Origin: Irpex lacteus
Lineage: Eukaryota; Basidiomycota; Agaricomycetes; Polyporales; Irpicaceae
Reading direction: 5' to 3'
Assembly (NCBI GenBank): GCA_001986395.2
Contig: MQVO02000248.1
Span: 1-13,286 of the forward strand
DNA length: 13,286 nucleotides
Part shown: positions 7,040-13,286 of the stretch, in pieces
Numbering within the stretch: position 1 is the stretch's first letter
Layout: each line of letters starts with the position of its first letter
Notes under the pieces: generated by a model
The model's database searches: none
What the model saw: only the letters and a program-made list of their open reading frames with translations
Told to the model about the DNA's origin: nothing
Program-made: the position numbers and the translations under genes

Positions 7040-7731
7040 ATAGATTTATAAACCATTCTATACTTTTATCTGTTATCTAGAAATTATACAAAGAGTTATT
7101 GAAAATGAAAAACAAGATTTTACTGTTATACATAGACATAATAATATATCTGATGCATACGTAGAAAGAATTATAAATACATTCCAACATCTTACATGAA
7201 AATGGGCGTTGTGTTCTAGTATTATATAATATATCTATAAACTCGAAGAATATAAAAATATAGCTAAAATAATACATAATACTATTCTGATAGAGAATAC
7301 CCTGCCGATTATATAGATAAAAGTACAAATATATTATATTCGGATTGATGCAAATGGTACTCGTCTTGACACTCCCCCTAAATTAAAAAAGTATTGATTG
7401 TCTTTATTTGCTTTTATCGGAGATTCCTCATTCTAGTAAACTTTATTACTATACAAATATATCGTATTATTCCCTTCATATCTTAAGGTTCCAATCCCCT
7501 TTAGCTTTACAAGTATTTGATGAGACTATATTTAAGATTAGAAGACTGATTATCCTCCAACCACGACCTCTTAGATTCTAAGTGGATTGTCTTAATACTC
7601 AGATAATCCAAAAAACTGTTCAATTCTTATGCATACTGGTGACGAACTAAAGAGATTTATTGCCATCAAAATTGAAAAGTGTGATCATTATAGTTATAAA
7701 ATTACTGAGCTAACTGTAAAATCTCATAGAT
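7040..7731. other. region of broken reading frames, no recognisable gene
   Basis: On the plus strand, short coding-looking pieces occur. VIENEKQDFTVIHRHNNISD lies in one frame at about 7093-7198. HTGDELKRFIAIKIEKCDHY lies at about 7630-7690. Stops separate them and I recognise neither. They may be remains of one or two genes, perhaps plasmid-derived, or chance. A minus-strand open frame at 7077-7328 is Tyr/Ile-rich and looks like a shadow of AT-rich sequence. Confidence 0.3.
7370..7411. repeat. junction repeat A, second full copy
   Basis: CACTCCCCCTAAATT followed by AAAAAAGTATTGATTG repeats 5135-5166 with one C fewer. The 29 bp from 7383 are identical to 6701-6729. The sequence to the left differs from that at the first copy, so the repeat itself is the unit shared. 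Confidence 0.85.
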
Positions 7732-7800
7732 CCCAAAAAAACTAATTATTTCTGTCCACAATCCAATCCACTTTGTGGGCTGGGTCCTAGTTTTTTTTAG
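7732..7800. repeat. CTAG element, copy 7, carrying a GC-rich family 2 insert
   Basis: The left arm CCCAAAAAAACTAATTA and right arm TCCTAGTTTTTTTTAG enclose CCACAATCC...GTGGGCTGGG (7756-7784), which forms a CCACAA/TTGTGG stem. That insert is related to the GC-rich repeat at the window start, so two repeat families are combined here. Confidence 0.75.
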
Positions 7801-8368
7801 TTTAAGTAAAAAATCTATCCTTCGACAGTACAAACTGTGGATGGAGATATAAACCTAAAAGAGAGTTAAGATGTCTAAAACTGAGATAAAAATAATCGTT
7901 GCCTCTTCTTCTTATTTTATTTCTTTTATTTTTTTTTTTTATTAAAAAAGATAAAGGGCAAAAAGACAAAAAGAGGTAATTATTTATATTATTACTATTT
8001 AGTAAAGGTTATAGAATACATTAAGAAGTAAAAACAAGTTAACTTGGGGTAAAAATTTTATAAAAAAGAAATTTAATTAAATTAAGGGTATATATAAGCA
8101 AGTCTCCCTACTTTTATTTTAAAGAAAAAAGGGAGAGAAGAAGAGTAAAGTTTATTATATAATATTTAACACTTATGTCTGGAACAAAAATTAATTTAAT
8201 TTAAATTAGAAATTAGTACCACTTTGTATCTAAAATTTTTAGATTTAAATCAGGACAATATAAAAATAGTTAATTATATATTTTTATTATATTAGACACA
8301 AAATTATTCCTATAGACAAATTCTAACTCCCATTACACTAACTCGCATTTGGGGTTATATTAAAAATC
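7801..8368. other. AT-rich spacer with hairpins
   Basis: I see no gene. ATCC...ACAGTACAAACTGT...GGAT (about 7816-7844) and TCTCCC/GGGAGA (8103-8108 with 8131-8136) can form stems, and a long T-run lies at 7929-7940. As the next gene-like frame ends at 8369 on the minus strand, this is its 3' spacer. Confidence 0.5.
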
Positions 8369-10181
8369 TCATTTATCATTATCCTCATTTGATGATTTAC
8401 TCTCATTAATATTACTTTCAGGAGTATCATCTTGAGTTTTATCAGCCCACACATCATCTAATATTTTAGAGATAGAATCATCTCTTTTAATAGATTCTAA
8501 ATCAACTGGGCTGGCAAACTCATCATGATAATTATAAATAGATTTATTAAACTCTTTTGGAGTCTTATCTACATTAGAATTATGATCATGATCGTAAGAA
8601 CTTCCTTCACTTGACCAATAATTTTCATCATTAGGTTCATTATATCTTCTTACATCACGTTCTAAATCTTTATCTTCCATATATTGCATCATTTATTCTA
8701 TAGATATTAGGCTTAAATTTTGAATCTTTATCATGCTCATTCTTATATTCATGGGGAATATTTGAATTATCATGAGTATCAGTATCAAAAATAGTTGTAG
8801 GTGCTTGCTCTCTTAGAGCTCTCTTATTACTAATCATTTTATGGAATGCATCAAGTATTGGATGTCTACGCTGAGGTTCTTCTTCTTCATCATCTAAACT
8901 CACTGTAGCTCTATCTGCTTTAGTTTGTTTAGATGATTTATTTGTATCCTCTTGTTTATCTTTACCTTTATCATTTTTACCTTTATCATCTTCTGTTTGA
9001 TGATCATTCACCTCAGATTTATGAGATTGAGGTTGATGATCACTAACATCAGATTTAGGAGATTGAGGTTGATTGTTAGAAGATTTATTAGATGATCCTT
9101 CAGCTGGATTTACATCATTTTTGGACCTGGACCTTTACCTTTTTCATACTCATGTTCACTCCATGCTTTCTGATCATCAGCAGGAATATTTGCAGGGTCA
9201 ATAGGAGTAGATTTTATTGGGTTTTTAGCTTCATTAAATGCATTTTCCATACTAAAGTTTTTAAGTGTAATCTTTAACAGAAGGTGCATGTAATGGTGAG
9301 TTGTGTCCAGTACCAGCTACAGATTGTTTTAAATAACTTGTTTTCTCAAATGCTGCTGAGGGATCGAAGGGTCCGCTCGGTTTTGCAGGAGTGTGTACAC
9401 CTGTACCATGTACAAATACATCGTGAGCTTCTTGAACCTCTCTTACCTAGTCTCTCTCAACAATCTTTCACTGTTACTTTCACCAAATACAGCTAATCTT
9501 AATCTATTAAACCAGTTATCATGAGGATTATCCATTGTATATGGAAATTGTGCACGATTTACTGTATTTGGATTAGTTTGATCATGCATAAAATTATTGA
9601 ACGCATCTGATGTATTTGCTCCAGATACCCAATGGAACGGAATTGAACCAATTCAATGCTGTTCTGTAGTTACCTGTCACCATTGTAAGACCATCATATA
9701 ACCAATATATGGGGTTTCTGTGTGTTCTTGCATCATTTATTTGTATATCAGGTTGATCACCAGGTGCACCTAATCCATTCTGTGGAACATTATTATTTAC
9801 ATTAGGAGTTCTATTCCATGGAAATAAATTTGTTATGATTGATGGATCTTTGTATACTGAAAATGCTGTGAATATTACTCCAAATGAGACAATTCCACCA
9901 ACTACCCACCATACCCATGTAGGTACCCAACTATCTGTATGTGTCTTCCCTGTAAGTGACTCATATATTGTTGTGGGTATTTTACTGAAATTGGATTCTA
10001 TCTTGGGTACGGTGTATCTGTCCATACTTTCCTGAGGAGAATATATTTGGATTTACAGGTCTGGTGTCGTATGAGTTTGAGCCCCATCTCCATATTTTCC
10101 AATCTGGATCTGGTGGTGGTCTTGGTACTAGCCACTCATCAAATAGTCTGTAAATCCATCCAAATAATCTCTTTGTACCAT
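8369..10181 (-). pseudogene. long unrecognised membrane-protein ORF, split by about six frame changes
   Basis: I do not recognise this protein. Reading from about 10181, seven frame segments join into one sensible protein of about 600 residues. It begins KRLFGWIYRLFDEWLVPRPP and continues DRYTVPKIESNFSKIP. One clear membrane helix follows (WWVVGGIVSFGVIFTAFSVY, about residue 95), then a polar region with NWF motifs. The tail is very acidic and Lys/Asp/Ser-rich, with a 12-residue repeat (QPQSPKSDVSDH, QPQSHKSEVNDH). Frame changes fall near 10045, 9650, 9445, 9262, 9120 and 8685. Within each segment I find no nonsense codon, unlike the nad4 pieces, so the breaks are recent or are sequence errors. 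All 17 Trp codons counted are TGG and none is TGA, unlike the cox1 piece. The longest unbroken segments are 9594-10025 and 8670-9011. ATG at 10179-10181 is a possible start, but it needs a further frame change. Confidence 0.6.
8998..9069. repeat. two tandem 36-bp units within the membrane-protein ORF
   Basis: TGATGATCA...TTGAGGT occurs at 8998-9033 and 9034-9069 with a few differences. On the minus strand each unit encodes 12 residues (QPQS-KS-V-DH), so the duplication keeps the frame. Confidence 0.85.
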
Positions 10182-10399
10182 AGTATAAAATATATTATAT
10201 TTATTTTTTATAGTTACTTTACTAACTAAATAGTAAGTTTAGAGGTTTAGTGTATAGCTAATTTGATAATAACAATCCACCATCTTCATCTTAATAATAA
10301 GGAAGGTGTTTCTCCTTATTTTATACCTTTTTATTTATTTAATAATAAAAAGGGGAAAAAATGATAAATGGTATTAGTTATTGGTAGTATTATTTTTAT
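10182..10399. other. spacer between trnN and the membrane-protein ORF
   Basis: AT-rich, with no gene. It contains the family 3 hairpin at 10326-10353. The promoter or processing site for the minus-strand ORF would be here, but none is recognisable. Confidence 0.4.
10326..10353. repeat. CCTTTTT/AAAAAGG hairpin (family 3), inverted copy
   Basis: CCTTTTTATTTATTTAATAA followed by TAAAAAGG. It is the reverse complement of 4566-4598 apart from the length of the homopolymer, showing that the family is dispersed in both orientations. Confidence 0.65.
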
Positions 10400-10472
10400 A
10401 GGTGCCAAGAGGAATTGAACCTCTGAAAAAAGTATTAACAGTACTCCACATTAACCACTCTGACATGGCACC
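10400..10472 (-). tRNA. trnN: tRNA-Asn (anticodon GUU)
   Basis: The minus strand gives a perfect seven-pair acceptor stem GGTGCCA/TGGCACC. The anticodon loop CTGTTAA sits in a stem AGTA/TACT, giving anticodon GTT. The T-arm AGAGG TTCAATT CCTCT is perfect. The D-arm contains AGTGGTTAA. It lies 41 bp downstream of trnP on the same strand, so the pair is probably co-transcribed. Confidence 0.93.
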
Positions 10473-10513
10473 CTAATTTTTTATAAGTTAAAATATTTTA
10501 TTTTTTTTAAGTA

Positions 10514-10586
10514 TATGGTAGGCGTGACTCGAACACGCTAGGGCTCTTTTCCAAAAAGAGTAACAATCCACTTAGTCTTCTACCAT
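10514..10586 (-). tRNA. trnP: tRNA-Pro (anticodon UGG)
   Basis: The minus strand gives a perfect acceptor stem ATGGTAG/CTACCAT with discriminator A. The anticodon stem CTCTT/AAGAG surrounds loop TTTGGAA, giving anticodon TGG, which reads CCN by mitochondrial wobble. The T-arm GCGTG TTCGAGT CACGC is perfect. Confidence 0.95.
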
Positions 10587-10616
10587 TCTTGTTTTTATCC
10601 TTGCCCCCATACTCTT

Positions 10617-10641
10617 TTTCTTTTTAATTCTTAAAAAGAAA
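10617..10641. repeat. perfect AT hairpin upstream of trnP
   Basis: TTTCTTTTTAA (10617-10627) pairs with TTAAAAAGAAA (10631-10641) around a 3-base loop. It lies 30 bp upstream of trnP on the minus strand. A role in processing or transcription is possible but unproven. Confidence 0.5.
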
Positions 10642-10658
10642 TAATATAAAAAAAGGAT

Positions 10659-10751
10659 CCCCCAAAAAACATCCCCAAAAACTAGGTATTATAAATAATT
10701 CTAACTAGTTTTTTTTGGGGATTATTTCTACCGCGACCCTAGTTTTTTGGG
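10659..10751. repeat. nested CTAG elements (copy 8 inside copy 9)
   Basis: The outer arms are CCCCCAAAAAAC (10659-10670) and CTAGTTTTTTGGG (10739-10751). The outer core carries TACCGCGACC, the complement of the core of copy 1. Within it lies a whole inner element, CCCCAAAAACTAGG (10673-10686) to CTAGTTTTTTTTGGGG (10705-10720), with AT at both borders. The order implies that the outer copy was in place first and was the target of the inner one. Confidence 0.85.
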
Positions 10752-10834
10752 TTTAAATAATAACAAAAACTTATTCTAATAATCTCTTTTAAGAATGGAA
10801 CAAAATGGAACAATCTAAGTTGAGATAAATTTGT

Positions 10835-11645
10835 TTACCCCCTTATTATTTCTTGCTGCAACCCACCATTCAACTCAAAATTTAAGGTAAAACCCCCCCC
10901 TTTTTTAATAATAATACAAAAAGGATTAATGACTAAATCACAAGTACAGGAAATCCGGTAATAAATCCAAAATCTTTTAAAATAAAATTTATCACGGAGA
11001 AGCTTATCAGTGGTATCATAAAGATGACCATCCAATTGACCTATTGTCTGATCAATCCCTCTATCCACACTTTCATCATTAAGTACTGTTCGAGTTGTGC
11101 TAAAATAACGCTTAGCATTTGCGTTTACAAACACCTTAAAACCTTGCCCTTGACAAGCTAAATCTTTGAGTTTCCCCCCTTAACTATGACGAGCAAGATG
11201 TTACGATGAGGCACGACGTCACATATACCATCATTAACTTTCTGTTCAATAACCATAATTAGTTTATTATAGACAATTATCCCCTTATAACTAGTTAATG
11301 TATTACATTAAATTCGTACATCCTTACTATAAAATAAACCTCAACCCTCGGATGTTTTATACATTTTATAATAGTTTGCTACAGAGCCACCTCGAACATA
11401 TAGATTTATATCATACGCTGCTTTTAAATACACAAAGAAATACATTTTATAGCTCCCATAATCCTCTCCTCCATTGAAATAAATTTAAAGATTCTCCCTC
11501 CCCTAAAAATAAAAGTTAAAATAAAAAGGATAAAGTGTGTTTTATTTAAATTGGTTAATGTAAGCCCAATTTGTTTTTGACAGTTAATTCGATTAAACCT
11601 TTTTGGATTATATAAGGATGTTTTTAAACTTAATTTCTCTTCCAT
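10835..11645 (-). pseudogene. unrecognised broken ORF, about 200 residues legible
   Basis: I cannot name this protein. From 11478 one frame reads YLKAAYDINLYVRGGSVANY then YKMYKTSEGWGLFYSKD, with TGA as Trp in GWG, and hits a TAA near 11315. It continues in the same frame as KLIMVIEQKVNDGICDVVP and HRNILLVIVKGG. At a run of six G (11175-11180) the sense moves to another frame: KLKDLACQGQGFKVFVNANA, KRYFSTTRTVLNDESVDRGI, DQTIGQLDGHLYDTTDKLLR. It degrades at a run of eight C (10893-10900) and stops at 10835. The stretch 11479-11645 (starting MEEKLSLKTSLYNPKRF) may be its N-terminus but is less convincing. A linear-plasmid gene is one possibility, without motif support. It shares its strand with the cox1 fragment but has no visible cox1 exon near it. 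Confidence 0.4.
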
Positions 11646-11648
11646 ATC

Positions 11649-11677
11649 AAAAGGATAAGCTTATCCTTTTTTTTTTT
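11649..11677 (+). repeat. perfect 22-bp palindrome followed by 11 T
   Basis: AAAAGGATAAG/CTTATCCTTTT (11649-11670) runs into a T-run ending at 11677. In bacteria this would be a textbook intrinsic terminator for the plus strand. Mitochondrial RNA polymerases are not known to use such signals generally, and no plus-strand gene ends here, so I class it as a repeat or hairpin. Confidence 0.6.
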
Positions 11678-11792
11678 ATTTAATAATTTGTATACAAATA
11701 AACGAATCACAACTTTATCCTCGAGTTAATATATACTATGGTTATTTGTCAGTATAGTTTATTGTTAGACACAAATAATACCCACTTTTAAA
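11678..11792. other. short spacer, no gene seen
   Basis: AT-rich sequence between the palindrome and the end of the frame that follows the cox1 fragment. Nothing recognisable on either strand. Confidence 0.4.
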
Positions 11793-12005
11793 CTAAACTT
11801 TGGAGATATTAGAAGCAGCACCAATAGAAAAATATATTGTAACCTCTTTAGTGTCGACATTAGTAACCTCCACTTTCATAAAAGTTTTTTAAACCTTTGC
11901 GTTAATTAAATTTGCACTTTCGTCAACTGAGTTTAACTTGAAAGTATATCTCCCTAAAACAGGTTTATCTTGCTCCAAGTAAATAAAATGTTCAATGTAT
12001 CTTTT
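11793..12005 (-). pseudogene. unrecognised in-frame tail fused to the cox1 fragment
   Basis: Directly after the cox1 residues GLDID the frame stays open but the sequence is no longer COX1. It reads KRYIEHFIYLEQDKPVLGRY then TFKLNSVDESANLINAKV, a TAA at 11889-11891, then KTFMKVEVTNVDTKEVTIYF and a TAG at 11793-11795. The composition looks coding and one nonsense codon interrupts it. It might be the start of an intron ORF in frame with the upstream exon, a common design in fungal cox1, or a foreign piece joined by recombination. I see no LAGLIDADG or GIY-YIG motif. Confidence 0.35.
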
Positions 12006-12349
<344 letters not shown>

Positions 12350-12502
12350 TATTGATTATTACTATAACTATCCTCTTACAAGAATACTGAGAGTTATAGG
12401 GGGAGTAGAAGCAGTAGTCGTATTGTTAAAGAAAACATTTGCTTTGCCCATATCCTCTGGATATTATTTTAGCTTTTATAGCTTTAGTTCAATTTACCCA
12501 GA
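12350..12502. other. segment upstream of the cox1 fragment
   Basis: On the minus strand a frame reads [20 protein letters not shown] and SILVRG before several stops close to the cox1 edge. I do not recognise it. If the cox1 piece is a true exon this would be intron sequence, but I cannot make out a group I or group II core. Confidence 0.3.
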
Positions 12503-12550
12503 CCCCACAAAAACTAGTTAGAATTAATTATAATTCCTAGTTTTTTGGGG
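12503..12550. repeat. CTAG palindromic element, copy 10
   Basis: CCCCACAAAAACTAG to CCTAGTTTTTTGGGG, 48 bp. It is the exact reverse complement of 1032-1079, including the asymmetric GTGGGG end, about 11.4 kb away. Confidence 0.93.
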
Positions 12551-12565
12551 AAGCTTTTATTTTAA

Positions 12566-12673
12566 TTAAATTGAGTGGTTTATCTCTCTTGTTTCTGCTC
12601 TTCTTTGTTGATGTGTAATTTCATTTGCACCTGGGTAACCATCGTAGACCACAACTATGGATTCATTCTTACA
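12566..12673 (-). pseudogene. small gene-like fragment with a VVVYDGYP motif
   Basis: One minus frame reads CKNESIVVVYDGYPGANEIT and HQQRRAETREINHSI, bounded by a TAA at 12674-12676 and a TAA at 12566-12568. The pattern of hydrophobic strand, DG-P and a following RR-x-R stretch recalls the region after the third strand in FEN1/XPG/PIN-like nucleases. That is resemblance of a short pattern only. At about 35 codons it is a fragment at best. The opposite strand also has an open frame (starting MCNFICTWVTI) without recognisable character. Confidence 0.22.
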
Positions 12674-13286
12674 TTAGCAATTAGTAGTGTGGGTGTAATT
12701 TGGTACTCTTCTTGCTGGAGACTATAATCAATAAATCAATAATAATAAACTATTATATTAATTCTTTTATTTTAGTTAAAAACCGGGGGGGGAACTGTTT
12801 ACTGTATGTAACACTAACACAGTATTGGAGTAGTTATATTTCTACAAAGTATACCCTACAATTACAATCTTAACAGATATTAACAGAGATATTAACTTGT
12901 TATAAACTTCATAATGTTAAGTTATGATTAGGTATGGTAATAAAAAATGAGATATAAAGTAAGGGAATAGTAAGCTTCTACTACTCAAACATATAAAAAA
13001 GTTTGGGGAAAAGTATATTCACAGTAATATAATGTGCAGTTTGACAGTGTAAGTGTAGTAGTTTAGCTCTTATAACTAAAAATAAATTAAATTTGGGTCT
13101 CCCTATCTTATAATTTATTTCAGGAGAGAGGGAGTTACATTATAGAATACACATTCTTTTTGTTTACTTTTTCTTTAAGAGAACTGAAAAAACATAAAAA
13201 CTACTCTAAGACTATTTAGATTACTAGCGAAACTATAAAAGTTGTATAACCCTTGGATTCGGTGGTTATAGAAAGCAATGATCTCG
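12674..13286. other. AT-rich end of window, no gene recognised
   Basis: It holds a run of eight G at 12785-12792 and a CTCCCT/AGGGAG stem at about 13100-13133, similar to the one at 8103-8136. No conserved intron core or tRNA is visible. If the cox1 piece at 12006-12349 is a real exon, part of this could be intron sequence. Confidence 0.4.

Noticed and set aside
7077..7328. Minus-strand Tyr/Ile-rich open frame as a gene
   Set aside because: Its composition is that expected from translating AT-rich DNA. The plus strand shows more protein-like pieces, and no motif is visible.
8369..10181. Programmed ribosomal frameshifting as the explanation for the split frame
   Set aside because: About six separate shifts would be needed and most break points lack a slippery heptamer with a following structure.
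9092..10229. Plus-strand frames at 9092-9277, 9284-9496, 9835-10035 and 10047-10229
   Set aside because: Each is the complement of a minus-strand segment of the membrane-protein frame, which has far better protein character.
11649..11677. Intrinsic terminator of a bacterial type
   Set aside because: The context is mitochondrial and no plus-strand gene ends here, so only the palindrome is recorded.

Overview
The window reads as fungal mitochondrial DNA. It is strongly AT-rich and carries a complete mitochondrial-type large-subunit rRNA, four tRNA genes, pieces of cox1 and nad4, and a LAGLIDADG homing-endonuclease remnant. In the cox1 piece TGA falls where tryptophan is expected ([17 protein letters not shown]), so UGA reads as Trp as in fungal mitochondria. 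The many short palindromic repeats and decayed gene pieces fit an expanded, repeat-rich mitogenome, perhaps of an agaricomycete; that rank is a guess, not something the sequence proves.

Layout. 1-600: GC-rich repeat, AT microsatellite, trnE and trnM (minus). 600-1737: AT-rich spacer with hairpin elements. About 1738-4905: rnl (minus), with copies of three short-repeat families in variable regions. About 4905-8368: a graveyard containing two separated nad4 pieces (plus), a LAGLIDADG remnant (minus), an unrecognised ORF, and short direct repeats that join blocks together. 8369-10181: a long unrecognised membrane-protein reading frame (minus), broken by about six frame changes. 10400-10586: trnN and trnP (minus). 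10835-11645: a second unrecognised broken frame (minus). 11793-12349: a cox1 internal fragment with an unrelated in-frame tail (minus). 12350-13286: mostly noncoding, with one hairpin element and a small gene-like fragment.

Every intact gene (rnl and four tRNAs) lies on the minus strand. Every protein reading frame I can recognise is incomplete or broken.

The most unusual content is a family of palindromic elements of about 48 bp with ends of the form CCCCAAAAAACTAG...CTAGTTTTTTGGGG. They occur in spacers, inside rnl, at the edge of the endonuclease remnant and inside one another. Two copies about 11.4 kb apart are identical in opposite orientation, which points to recent spread. The second is the frame at 8369-10181, which uses TGG for all 17 tryptophans I counted, while the cox1 fragment uses TGA for all three.
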